From: Microbacterium sp. USTB-Y
GTDB taxonomy: Bacteria; Actinomycetota; Actinomycetes; Actinomycetales; Microbacteriaceae
Reading direction: 5' to 3'
DNA length: 64,000 nucleotides
NCBI RefSeq assembly: GCF_023703415.1
Contig: NZ_JAGMTU010000005.1
Coordinates: 310,001 to 374,000, forward strand
Part shown: positions 10,357 through 19,374 of the stretch, in pieces
How the letters are laid out: each line of letters opens with the position of its first letter
Numbering within the stretch: the first letter of the stretch is position 1
Notes under the pieces: model-generated
What the model was told of the DNA's origin: nothing
The model's input: the letters and a program-made list of their open reading frames with translations, nothing else
Databases searched by the model: none
Program-made: the position numbers and the translations under genes

Positions 10357-11049
10357 CTACGCGGTCTTCCCCACCTTGAGCATGTAGCCGAACCCGCGCT
10401 TGGTCTGGATCACGGGCTCTTCGGTGTGCGGGTCGATCTTGCGGCGCAGGTAGGAGATGTAGCTCTCCACGATGCCCGCGTCGCCGTTGAAGTCGTACTC
10501 CCAGACGTGGTCGAGGATCTGCGCTTTCGACAACACGCGGTTGGGGTTGAGCATGAGGTAGCGCAGCAGCTTGAACTCCGTCGGGCTGAGCTCGATCGGG
10601 CTGGATCCGACGAACACGTCGTGCGTGTCCTGGTCCATCGACAGCTCGCCGGCGCGGATGATCGACTCCTCGTCGGCCTGCATGGTGCGGCGGAGGATCG
10701 CCTGTGCGCGGGCGACGATCTCGTCGAGGGCGAAGGGCTTGGTGACGTAGTCGTCGCCGCCCGCGTTGAGTCCCTCGATCTTGTCCTCGGTGTCGTCCTT
10801 CGCCGTGAGGAAGAGGATCGGCGCCGTGAAGCCGGCGCCGCGCAGGCGCTTGGTCACGCTGAACCCGTTCATGTCGGGCAGCATCACGTCGAGGATGATG
10901 AGGTCTGGCTCCTCCTCGAGCACGGCCGAGATGGTGGCCGCGCCGTTGGCCACCGTCTTCACCGAGAAACCGGCGAAGCTCAGGCCCGTGGAGAGGACAT
11001 CGCGGATGTTGGGTTCGTCGTCGACGACCAGGATGCGCGCTTCAGTCAT
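10357..11049 (-). CDS. OmpR-family response regulator
   Basis: This 230-residue DNA-binding regulator is the partner of the adjacent kinase. The receiver domain has Asp10-Asp11, phospho-acceptor Asp54 (ILDVMLP) and Lys in YVTKPF. The C-terminal winged helix includes 'LSPTEFKLLRYLMLNPN' and 'VESYISYLRRKI'. The start MTEARILVVDDE follows a GGGGG run. The frame stays open upstream, but that stretch is antisense to the FMN reductase gene. The promoter lies in the 87-bp gap shared with that divergent gene. Overall it resembles mycobacterial TrcR/MprA-type regulators. Confidence 0.95.
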   Translation of the reverse strand: MTEARILVVDDEPNIRDVLSTGLSFAGFSVKTVANGAATISAVLEEEPDLIILDVMLPDMNGFSVTKRLRGAGFTAPILFLTAKDDTEDKIEGLNAGGDDYVTKPFALDEIVARAQAILRRTMQADEESIIRAGELSMDQDTHDVFVGSSPIELSPTEFKLLRYLMLNPNRVLSKAQILDHVWEYDFNGDAGIVESYISYLRRKIDPHTEEPVIQTKRGFGYMLKVGKTA

Positions 11050-11136
11050 GCCCCCATTATGGTGACCGGATCCGTGTTCGCGCTGATTGCGACCTTTTCC
11101 CTGGCGAAGCACCGGCTCCGGGTGCAGAGTGAAGCC

Positions 11137-11730
11137 ATGAAGATCGACATCATCGAGCACGAGGGCCCCTACCGGGTGGGCGTCATCGTCGGCAGCCTCT
11201 CCAAGGAGTCCATCAACCGCCGTCTCGCGCACGCGCTGACCCTTCTCGCGCCCGAGGGATTCGAGTTCTTCGACATCTCCTATGCCGACCTTCCGTTGTA
11301 CAACCGCGACTTCGACGTCGACTATCCGCAGGTCGCACTCGACTTCAAGGCCCAGGTCGCGAGCGCGGATGCGCTGCTGTTCGTCACGCCCGAGTACAAC
11401 CGGTCGCTGCCCGGACCGCTGAAGAACGCGATCGACTGGGGCAGCCGGCCCTGGGGGCAGAACGTGTGGGCGCACAAGCCGACGGGCGTCGTCGGCGCCT
11501 CGATGGGGGCGATCGGCACCGCGGTGGGGCAGCAGTCGCTGCGCGGAACCCTGGGCTTCCTCAACGCCCGTCAGATGACCGCACCCGAGGCCTACATCCA
11601 CTACTCGCCCGGCCTCATCGACGACGACGGACGGGTCACGACGCCGGGGACCGCGGAGTTCCTGCGTCAGTTCATGACGGCGTTCGCCGAGTTCACGGCG
11701 CGGGTGCTGACGGTCATCCCGCAGACCTGA
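11137..11730 (+). CDS. NAD(P)H-dependent FMN reductase
   Basis: This 197-residue flavodoxin-fold reductase belongs to the chromate/quinone reductase group. GSLSKESINRRL (19-30) binds the FMN phosphate, and PEYNRSLPGPLKNAIDW (85-101) is the family signature. It reduces flavin, quinones or metal oxyanions with NAD(P)H in the cytoplasm. The ATG at 11137 fits the family N-terminus, while the frame upstream is open only by chance. It is divergent from the response regulator. Confidence 0.92.
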   Translation: MKIDIIEHEGPYRVGVIVGSLSKESINRRLAHALTLLAPEGFEFFDISYADLPLYNRDFDVDYPQVALDFKAQVASADALLFVTPEYNRSLPGPLKNAIDWGSRPWGQNVWAHKPTGVVGASMGAIGTAVGQQSLRGTLGFLNARQMTAPEAYIHYSPGLIDDDGRVTTPGTAEFLRQFMTAFAEFTARVLTVIPQT

Positions 11731-11768
11731 GCGTCGGTCTCGCGGTCATCGCGACGGAGCATCCGGAT

Positions 11769-11906
11769 ATGACTGACGATGAGCGGGGAGGCGAAGCCGC
11801 CTGCTGGCTCTCCCGGGTGTGCCCGGAATGCGGGGCGCTGATCGACGACCTCTCCGCGCCGTGCTGGCGGTGCGGCCTGAGACCGGGGGAGGAGCCCCGC
11901 GACTGA
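11769..11906 (+). CDS. Small zinc-ribbon protein (45 aa)
   Basis: This 45-residue ORF has CPECG (18-22) and CWRCG (32-36), a compact four-Cys zinc ribbon or rubredoxin-like knuckle, with a charged tail. GGAG lies 9 nt before the ATG. It sits between the FMN reductase gene and the convergent XPB helicase gene. No function can be assigned. The regular Cys pairs and ribosome site argue for a real gene, but the length makes this uncertain. Confidence 0.6.
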   Translation: MTDDERGGEAACWLSRVCPECGALIDDLSAPCWRCGLRPGEEPRD

Positions 11907-11926
11907 GGCCGCACGTCGCCTCGGGG

Positions 11927-13570
11927 TCAGGCGGCCTCGAGCTCGTGCGCGTCCATGATCGTGTAGCTGTAGCCCTGCTCGGCGAGGAAGCGCTGGCGGT
12001 TCTGCGCGTAGTCCTGGTCGACCGTGTCGCGGGCGATGAGCGTGTAGAAGCTCGCCGTGTGGCCGGACTGCTTCGGGCGCAGCAGGCGCCCGAGCCGCTG
12101 CGCCTCCTCCTGCCGGGAGCCGAAGGATCCGGACACCTGGATCGCGACCGACGCCTCGGGCAGGTCGATCGAGAAGTTCGCGACCTTCGACACCACGAGC
12201 AGTTCGATCTCGCCCTCGCGGAACTGACGGTACAGCTGCTCGCGCTCGTCGACCGGCGTCGCCCCCGTGATCGACGGGGCGTTCAGCGCCTCGGACAGCT
12301 CCTCGAGCTGATCGAGGTACTGCCCGATCACGAGGATGCGCTCGCCGGGGTGCTTCGCGATGAGCTCCCGCACGGCGGTGATCTTCGCGGGCGCCGAGGC
12401 GGCGAGGCGGTAGCGCTCGTCGTCGGTCGCGGCGGCGTACTCGAGCCGGTCGTCCGGCGGCAGGTCGACCCGCACCTCGTAGCAGGCGGCGGGGGAGATG
12501 AAGCCCTGTGCCTCGATCTGCTTCCACGGCGCGTCGAAGCGCTTGGGACCGATGAGGCTGAACACGTCGCCCTCGCGGCCGTCCTCGCGCACGAGCGTGG
12601 CGGTCAGGCCGATCCGGCGGCGCGCCTGGAGGTCGGCGGTCAGCTTGAACACGGGGGCGGGCAGCAGGTGCACCTCGTCGTAGACCACGAGGCCCCAGTC
12701 CATCTCGTCCAGCAGCGACAGGTGCGCGTACTGGCCCTTCCGCTTCGCGGTGAGGATCTGGTAGGTCGCGATCGTGACGGGCTTGACCTCCTTCACCTGC
12801 CCCGAGTACTCGCCGATCTCCTCGGGGGTGAGGCTGGTGCGCTTGATGAGCTCGTCGCGCCACTGCCGCGCGGAGACGGCGTTCGTGACGAGGATCAGCG
12901 TGGTCGTCTTGGTCGCGGCCATCGCGCCGGCGCCGACGATCGTCTTGCCGGCGCCGCAGGGGAGAACGACGACGCCGGATCCGTCCTTCGCGAACGCGTC
13001 GACGGCGTCCTGCTGGTACGGACGCATCGTCCAGCCGTCCTCGGCCAGGGTGATCTCGTGCGGCGTTCCCGGCGTGTAGCCGGCGAGGTCTTCGGCGGGC
13101 CAGCCGATCTTCAGCAGCTCCTGCTTGATCTGCCCGCGCGCCCACGCGTCCACGACGTAGGTGTCGGCCGAGGGATGGCCGATGAGCAGCGGCTGGATCC
13201 GCTTGTTCCCGGCGACCTGGGTGAGCACCGCCGGATCCGTGGAGCGGAGGATCAGCACGCCCTCGTCGTCGCGCTCGATGACGAGACGGCCGTAGCGGTT
13301 CACGGTCTCGCGGATGTCGACCGACACCGACGGCGGCACCGGGAACCGGGACCAGCGGTCGAGGGTGTCCAGCATGTCGTCGGCGGTGTGGCCGGCCGCA
13401 CGGGCGTTCCACAGGCCCAGCCGGGTGATCCGGTAGGTGTGGATGTGCTCGGGCGCGCGCTCCAGCTCGGCGAAGATCGCGAGCTCATGGCGGGCGCTCT
13501 CGGCGTCGGCGTGCGCGACTTCGAGCAGCACGGTGCGGTCGCTCTGGACGATCAGCGGGCCATCAGACAT
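11927..13570 (-). CDS. DNA repair helicase, XPB/ERCC3 family
   Basis: This 547-residue SF2 helicase resembles mycobacterial XPB (Rv0861c). An N-terminal damage-recognition-type domain (about 1-170) precedes Walker A PCGAGKT (204-210), DEVH (298-301), and the RED-containing LTATLVREDGRE (322-333), an XPB hallmark. The C-terminal helicase half contains QVSGSFGSRQEEAQRLGR. It would unwind DNA 3'-5' during repair. A TAGACT -10 box ends 8 nt before the ATG, so the mRNA is probably leaderless. The next gene upstream encodes its usual neighbour, a helicase-associated-domain protein. Confidence 0.95.
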   Translation of the reverse strand: MSDGPLIVQSDRTVLLEVAHADAESARHELAIFAELERAPEHIHTYRITRLGLWNARAAGHTADDMLDTLDRWSRFPVPPSVSVDIRETVNRYGRLVIERDDEGVLILRSTDPAVLTQVAGNKRIQPLLIGHPSADTYVVDAWARGQIKQELLKIGWPAEDLAGYTPGTPHEITLAEDGWTMRPYQQDAVDAFAKDGSGVVVLPCGAGKTIVGAGAMAATKTTTLILVTNAVSARQWRDELIKRTSLTPEEIGEYSGQVKEVKPVTIATYQILTAKRKGQYAHLSLLDEMDWGLVVYDEVHLLPAPVFKLTADLQARRRIGLTATLVREDGREGDVFSLIGPKRFDAPWKQIEAQGFISPAACYEVRVDLPPDDRLEYAAATDDERYRLAASAPAKITAVRELIAKHPGERILVIGQYLDQLEELSEALNAPSITGATPVDEREQLYRQFREGEIELLVVSKVANFSIDLPEASVAIQVSGSFGSRQEEAQRLGRLLRPKQSGHTASFYTLIARDTVDQDYAQNRQRFLAEQGYSYTIMDAHELEAA

Positions 13571-13647
13571 AGCGGCCCAGTCTACCGGTCCGGGGAGCCA
13601 TCGGTCCTCCCCGGGGTGCGGCTCGCTCGGCGCCCCCGGGGTGCGGT

Positions 13648-15414
13648 TCAGGAAGCCGGATCCTCGATCGCGCGGGTGGAGAGGATCGAGCGGATCGGCA
13701 GGGTGCGCTCGACATCGCTCGCCCGGTCGCGTCCGCGCAGACGGCCGCCGCCGAAGCCGGTGACCTCGAGCACGAGCTCGCGCGCGGTGCCGTCGGGCAT
13801 CGCGACCTCCACGGCGAGGACGGCGCGCTGCTTCGCCGCGTGCTCCAGCTCGCGCTCGAGCCAGGCCGCGTCGGCGTCCTCCTCGCGGGCCGCCCGCAGG
13901 CGGGCGATGAGCGCCGCGTACACCTCCGTGTCATCGCGGGCCGCCGGCGCGCTCGCCACCGTGGTGCGCACGGGCCGCTCGACGGCGCCGTCGGCGTCGA
14001 CGAGCGCGGCGGGGTAGTGCTCATCCGTGAGCGCCCAGAACACCGTGTCGCGGTTCACGCGCGTCGCCAGCACGGCGTCGCCCCGCACGGTCGTCTCCGG
14101 CACGAGCCCGAGCGGCCGCAGCGCCTGGTCCACGCCGATCGCCTGCAGCAGATGCTCATCGGCGCTGCGCACCTGAGTGCGGCCGGTCTCCGGATCCGTT
14201 CCGACCCGCACCTGTCCGTGCCTGCTGGCGCTCTGCGCGAGCAGGTAGCGCAGCGGCTGTGGCACGCCCGTCAGCGAGATGCCCTCGAGGAAGGCCAGCA
14301 CGCCCTCCTCGGTCTCCCCGGAGGAGAGCGCCGCGCTCAGGGTGTCCGCCGTGAACCGGTAGGAGGACGCCTGGCTCGCGGACTCCCGCGCCGCCATCGT
14401 GCGCAGGCGCAGGTCGAGCGCGGGGAGGAGCGGCCCCGGGGCGATCGCGGTCAGGTCGTTCTGCAGGAAGATCCGGTCCACCTCGGCCGGCACAAAGGCG
14501 CTCAGCGGGTGCGGATCCGGATCCGCGCCGAGCCGGGGAGCCCGAGCCCAGGGGGTCTCGGCGCCCGACGCGCTCGTGGCGCCGTCCGGGCCGTCGGCGA
14601 GGAGCCCGAGCAGGCGCGCCTGGCGGATCAGCGCGTCGGCGCGGTCCGGCCAGGCCGGATCCCACGGGTGCTCGTCCGCCCAGGAGAGCATCGGCGTCCA
14701 GCCGCCCTCGTGCGTCCGCAGCGCGGAGGGCAGCGCCGCGCGGAAGCCGGCGACCAGCCGCGCCCAGCGCTCCGGACCCGCCAGCCGAAGCCAGGCGGCG
14801 CCCTCATCCGACAGTCGCAGCGTGCGCTCGACGGCGAGCAGCAAACCCGCCTCGGCGCCGAGCGCCAGCACATCGTCGAGGAGCGCCGGGTCGTCGGGCA
14901 TCCCGCGTTCGATGAGACGGCGCTTCTCGGACAGCCCGACCGTCCCGCCGGCGAGCAGCGCGAGGGGGCTCTCCTCGGCCAGCAGCAGCGCATCGGCGAG
15001 CGTCGCGACCGTGGTGAAGGCCCGCTCGGCCGCACGGGCGACGGCGGCCTCGTCCGGTTCCGGCGCGGGGCCCGTCGGGTGCGGCTCTGCGAGTCCGCGC
15101 CCCGCCACGGCGGCGGCGATCGACGGCGGCAGACCGCCGTCCGAGGGCGGGAGCAGGGCGAGGGCGCGCAGCGCGTCCGCTGCGCCGCCGGGGTCGGCTC
15201 CCGCCGCAGCGGCCGAGAGGCCGACCGCCTCGGCCTGGGTCAGCCGGGGAAGGGCCTTCGCGACGGAGGACGGATCCAGCAGCGCCTCTGCCGCGTCGAA
15301 GAAGTCGTTCCAGGACGCATCGGGACGCACGTCCCGATGACGGAACAGTGCCGCGAGCTGTGCGTCCGTGCGCGCGGACAGCGCCTCGGCGAGAAGGCGC
15401 GCGTGGGTGCTCAT
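13648..15414 (-). CDS. Helicase-associated-domain protein (XPB partner)
   Basis: This 588-residue protein corresponds to the conserved actinobacterial gene next to XPB (Rv0862c in M. tuberculosis). It has helical repeat-like sequence, no Walker motifs, and a C-terminal region annotated in the family as helicase XPB/Ssl2 N-terminal-like. The N-terminus ('ARLLAEALSARTDAQLAALF') is typical. Co-orientation and 77-bp spacing suggest joint expression and a structural partner role in repair. It is Ala/Leu/Arg-rich throughout and presumably cytoplasmic. Confidence 0.88.
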   Translation of the reverse strand: MSTHARLLAEALSARTDAQLAALFRHRDVRPDASWNDFFDAAEALLDPSSVAKALPRLTQAEAVGLSAAAAGADPGGAADALRALALLPPSDGGLPPSIAAAVAGRGLAEPHPTGPAPEPDEAAVARAAERAFTTVATLADALLLAEESPLALLAGGTVGLSEKRRLIERGMPDDPALLDDVLALGAEAGLLLAVERTLRLSDEGAAWLRLAGPERWARLVAGFRAALPSALRTHEGGWTPMLSWADEHPWDPAWPDRADALIRQARLLGLLADGPDGATSASGAETPWARAPRLGADPDPHPLSAFVPAEVDRIFLQNDLTAIAPGPLLPALDLRLRTMAARESASQASSYRFTADTLSAALSSGETEEGVLAFLEGISLTGVPQPLRYLLAQSASRHGQVRVGTDPETGRTQVRSADEHLLQAIGVDQALRPLGLVPETTVRGDAVLATRVNRDTVFWALTDEHYPAALVDADGAVERPVRTTVASAPAARDDTEVYAALIARLRAAREEDADAAWLERELEHAAKQRAVLAVEVAMPDGTARELVLEVTGFGGGRLRGRDRASDVERTLPIRSILSTRAIEDPAS

Positions 15415-15435
15415 GGGAGAACAGCTCGCAGGGCG

Positions 15436-15711
15436 TCAGGAACGCCGGGCTGCGCGGCCTCTCCGCACGGAGCTCATGATGAGCAGCGCGATGATCATGA
15501 CAAAGGCGATCGGCAGACCCCAGAACGGGAAGACGCCGACGACCGGCCAGGCGCCGTGCGCGAAGTCGGCCTGCTTCATGCCGACCGCGGTGCCGATGAT
15601 GATCGCGAAGAAGCAGACGACCGAGAGGGCCGCGAGCGTCAGCGCGCCGAAGGTGAGGTACCGGTCGATCGGGCGGATCTCCGGTTCGGGGGCTGGCGGC
15701 CGTGTGCTCAT
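15436..15711 (-). CDS. Small two-helix membrane protein
   Basis: This 91-residue protein has a Pro/Glu-rich cytoplasmic start, a hydrophobic helix (about 22-46), a short loop and a second helix (about 57-80), ending in Arg-rich 'VRRGRAARRS'. The ATG at 15711 has GGGACGG before it; the frame runs open upstream but without the same signal. It lies 21 bp downstream of the helicase-associated gene's start codon and is read in the same direction. Function unknown. Confidence 0.75.
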   Translation of the reverse strand: MSTRPPAPEPEIRPIDRYLTFGALTLAALSVVCFFAIIIGTAVGMKQADFAHGAWPVVGVFPFWGLPIAFVMIIALLIMSSVRRGRAARRS

Positions 15712-15826
15712 CCGTCCCAGCCTACCCGCCCCGCGACCGGTAGGCTGGTGGGTGCGGGCTTCCGCACTCCACCCGATCGGATCCCCCGGATCCTTTCGTC
15801 CCGAACGATGCAGCGAGGTTTCTCCC

Positions 15827-16207
15827 ATGCCCACCGGCAAGGTCAGGTTCTACGACGACGAGAAGGGGTTCGGCTTCATCACCACGGATGACGGCCAGGA
15901 CGTCTTCCTGCACGCCACGTCCCTCCCCGCCGGGTCCGCGGTCAAGGCCGGCACCCGCGTCGAGTTCGGCGTCGCCGACGGCAAGCGCGGCCTGCAGGCG
16001 CTGTCGGTCCGCGTGCTCGAAGCCCCGGTCAGCCTCGCCAAGACGAAGCGCAAGCCGGCGGACGACATGGCCGTGATCGTCGAGGATCTCGTGAAGCTGC
16101 TCGACGGCATCGGCGGCGATCTTCGCCGTGGCCGCTACCCCTCCTCCAGCCACGGGCGCAAGATCGCGGCCGTGCTGCGCAACGTGGCCGAGGACTTCGA
16201 TGCCTGA
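15827..16207 (+). CDS. Cold-shock-domain protein with C-terminal extension
   Basis: This 126-residue RNA/DNA-binding protein has an N-terminal CSD (1-64) with RNP1 'KGFGFITT' and RNP2-like 'DVFLHAT'. A conserved actinobacterial extension (about 70-126, 'VIVEDLVKLLDGIGGDLRRG') makes it twice the size of CspA. It probably acts as an RNA chaperone or regulator. Its last 8 bp overlap the DUF3027 gene, so the two are translationally coupled. A similar cluster of csp, DUF3027 and serC genes occurs in mycobacteria. Confidence 0.93.
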   Translation: MPTGKVRFYDDEKGFGFITTDDGQDVFLHATSLPAGSAVKAGTRVEFGVADGKRGLQALSVRVLEAPVSLAKTKRKPADDMAVIVEDLVKLLDGIGGDLRRGRYPSSSHGRKIAAVLRNVAEDFDA

Positions 16208-16913
16208 GAGCGACGCCGAGCAGGCGGTGTCCGCGACGGACGCGCCCGTCGTGGACGCCGTCGCCCCCGCGGTCGAGAAGCAGTTCTCGGCCGATGAGCC
16301 CGTCGCCGTGCTGCCCGCGAACGAGCGTCTGCTCGGGGCGCGGGATCTGGCGCTCGCCGCCCTGCATGAGATCACTCCGGCGGCGTCGGTCGGACCGGCC
16401 GCGGGGTATCTGCCCGAGGTCGACGGCGTGATCTCGCTGCGCTTCGAGAACCGCCTGGGGGGCTACCCGGGCTGGTACTGGACCGTTTCGGTCGCGCAGG
16501 TCGGCGACGAGGAGCCGACCGTGCTCGAGGCCGAGCTGCTGCCGGGCGACGGCGCGCTCCTCGCACCGGAGTGGGTGCCGTGGGCCGAGCGTCTCGCCGA
16601 CTACCGCGCGCACCAGGCCGAGCTCGCCGCCTCGGCGCAGCACGATGCCGCCGAAGGATCCGGGGAGCTTGCCGGCGAGGATCTCGAGGGGGAGTCCGAC
16701 GTCGACGACCTCGATGAGGACGACCTGGACGACGATCTCGATGAGGACGACGACGCGCCCCGCCTGCACGCGGGCGATCTCGACGGCGTGGACATCGACC
16801 AGCTCGACGAGTCCGCGGCGGACGCCGACGACTCCGAGGACGACGACGTCGATGAAGAGGACGACGCCGACGACACCGAAGAGGACGAAGAGGACGACGC
16901 CGAGGAGGAGTGA
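16200..16913 (+). CDS. DUF3027 family protein with acidic tail
   Basis: This 237-residue protein belongs to the actinobacterial DUF3027 family (Rv0883c-like). The conserved core (about 35-145) includes 'GYLPEVDGVISLRFENR' and 'YPGWYWTVSVAQV'. From about residue 155 the sequence becomes a long run of Asp and Glu with few other residues, longer than in most homologues. The function is unknown; an acidic tail on a protein coupled to a cold-shock protein hints at binding basic or nucleic-acid-associated partners. The start overlaps the csp stop by 8 bp. Confidence 0.9.
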   Translation: MPESDAEQAVSATDAPVVDAVAPAVEKQFSADEPVAVLPANERLLGARDLALAALHEITPAASVGPAAGYLPEVDGVISLRFENRLGGYPGWYWTVSVAQVGDEEPTVLEAELLPGDGALLAPEWVPWAERLADYRAHQAELAASAQHDAAEGSGELAGEDLEGESDVDDLDEDDLDDDLDEDDDAPRLHAGDLDGVDIDQLDESAADADDSEDDDVDEEDDADDTEEDEEDDAEEE

Positions 16914-16930
16914 GTCTCCTCCCTCGTGGC

Positions 16931-17042
16931 CGCGTTTCGTCTCGGTCGCCTGCGGCGTCCTCGCTCAACGACCCCGGTCGGCAGCGCTGCAGGTCGGGGT
17001 CGTTGAGCGAGCACCGGCGAAGCCGGAGTGAGACGAAACGCG
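16931..17042. repeat. Long inverted repeat between convergent genes
   Basis: CGCGTTTCGTCTC (16931-16943) and CTCGCTCAACGACCCCG (to 16975) pair with CGGGGTCGTTGAGCGAG (16995-17011) and GAGACGAAACGCG (17030-17042). This gives a 112-bp interrupted hairpin between the convergent DUF3027 and serC genes. It probably serves as a bidirectional terminator. The sequence style recalls dispersed palindromic repeats I associate with Microbacterium genomes, though that is from memory. Confidence 0.8.
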
Positions 17043-17058
17043 GTGCTCCGTCCGGGGC

Positions 17059-18180
<1,122 letters not shown>

Positions 18181-18321
18181 CTAGGTGTCGGCGCGGGGGC
18201 GCCCGCGACCGTGTGACGCCGCGCGACGGTCCGTGCGCGGGGGAACGAGGATCCTGCGCGGCCAGGCACGCGACCCCCGTCGTGCGCGCCGGGCCCGTGC
18301 AGAGCCGGTGCACACCCGCAG

Positions 18322-18340
18322 AAGGTAGGCTTGCCTAACA
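18322..18340 (+). promoter_or_regulatory. Putative DtxR/IdeR iron box
   Basis: AAGGTAGGCTTGCCTAACA resembles the DtxR/IdeR operator (core TAGGCTNNCCTAA) and is palindromic around TAGGCttGCCTA. It lies 41 bp before the DtxR-family gene, suggesting autoregulation or control of this short promoter region by metal. Confidence 0.6.
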
Positions 18341-18380
18341 GCCAGCGCCTGCAGAGGCGGCACGACCACCAGGGGGATCC

Positions 18381-19073
18381 ATGGCCGATCTGATCGACAC
18401 CACGGAGATGTACCTCCGCACCATCCTCGAACTCGAGGAGGAGAACATCGTGCCGCTGCGCGCCCGGATCTCCGAGCGCCTCGGGCACTCCGGCCCCACG
18501 GTGTCGCAGACGGTCGGCCGCATGGAGCGCGACGGCCTGGTCGTCGTCTCGGAGGATCGCCGCCTCGAGCTGACCGACGCCGGCCGCCGGAAGGCCGTCG
18601 ACGTGATGCGCAAGCACCGTCTCGCCGAGCGCCTGCTCTCCGACGTGATCGGGCTGGACTGGGCCTACGTCCATGAGGAGGCCTGCCGCTGGGAGCACGT
18701 GATGAGCGAGCAGGTGGAGCGGCGCCTGGTCGAGCTCCTCGGGCACCCCACGGAGTCGCCGTACGGCAACCCGATCCCGGGGCTGGACCAGCTCGGCGGC
18801 ACCCCGGCGCGCACCTTCGACGAGGGCGTCATCGGTCTCGTCGAGCACATGAACACCGCGGGCACCCCGACCGAGGGCACCGTGCGCCGACTCGCGGAGC
18901 CGGCGCAGGTGGATCCGGAGCTGCTGGAGCAGCTGCGCGACGCGGGGGTCGTCCCGGGGGCGCGCGGCCGGTTCCGCTTCAACGAGGGTTACGTGCTCAT
19001 CGAGGTCGACGGCAAGGACGAGGGGCTCGAGCTGCCCGTCGAGCTGGCGTCGCACATCTTCCTCGTCGCCTGA
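18381..19073 (+). CDS. Metal-dependent regulator, DtxR/IdeR family
   Basis: This 230-residue repressor senses Fe(II) or Mn(II). The N-terminal winged helix (1-72, HSGPTVSQTVGRME) binds DNA, followed by the dimer/metal domain and a C-terminal FeoA/SH3-like domain (about 150-230). All DtxR metal ligands align at identical numbers: primary site Met10, Cys102, Glu105, His106; ancillary site His79, Glu83, His98. The Cys102 form argues for iron rather than manganese sensing. GGGGGATCC lies before the ATG. An iron box is visible upstream. Confidence 0.95.
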   Translation: MADLIDTTEMYLRTILELEEENIVPLRARISERLGHSGPTVSQTVGRMERDGLVVVSEDRRLELTDAGRRKAVDVMRKHRLAERLLSDVIGLDWAYVHEEACRWEHVMSEQVERRLVELLGHPTESPYGNPIPGLDQLGGTPARTFDEGVIGLVEHMNTAGTPTEGTVRRLAEPAQVDPELLEQLRDAGVVPGARGRFRFNEGYVLIEVDGKDEGLELPVELASHIFLVA

Positions 19074-19206
19074 GCGTCGTCGTCGCCGGAGTGCTCCGCG
19101 CGGGAGCCGGCGTCCGCCGCAGCCTGGGCATCACCTGAGTGCCGGGCCCGGAATCCGCGGGAAATCAACGTTCAGCGGATCCCTAGGTCGGTGTGACGCG
19201 TTCGTG

Positions 19207-19374
19207 ACTTTCCGGTAGCGTCGAAAGGGCCGTCGTCCTACCCGCCGACGGAGTCCACGGCGCTCGCCTCCTCGGTCCGTCGCCGCCGCGGACAGACGTG
19301 TGTCCGCGCCCTGTGCGGACCGAACGCACGACGACGGACCGACGCGGCAGCGCGTCGAGGCCGGAGGACAGACT
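19207..19374 (+). promoter_or_regulatory. Promoter and long 5' leader of M23 peptidase gene 1
   Basis: The gap 19074-19374 holds a likely promoter (GTGACT-like -35 near 19204, GGTAGCGT -10 near 19214) and about 150 nt of GC-rich leader with inverted segments such as CGACGGA/TCCGTCG. A similar promoter (GTGACA...GGTAACGT) precedes the second M23 gene. I looked for a ydaO/c-di-AMP riboswitch, which often precedes actinobacterial wall hydrolases, but could not match the conserved core. Confidence 0.45.

Noticed and set aside
8599..11130. Very long plus-strand open frame over the kinase and response-regulator genes
   Set aside because: Antisense shadow of two clear minus-strand genes in high-GC DNA; composition is Arg/Ala/Asp-rich without domains. 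Only its last part (from 11137) is the real FMN reductase.
19207..19374. c-di-AMP riboswitch before M23 gene 1
   Set aside because: Expected from context for wall hydrolases, but the core sequence is not found.
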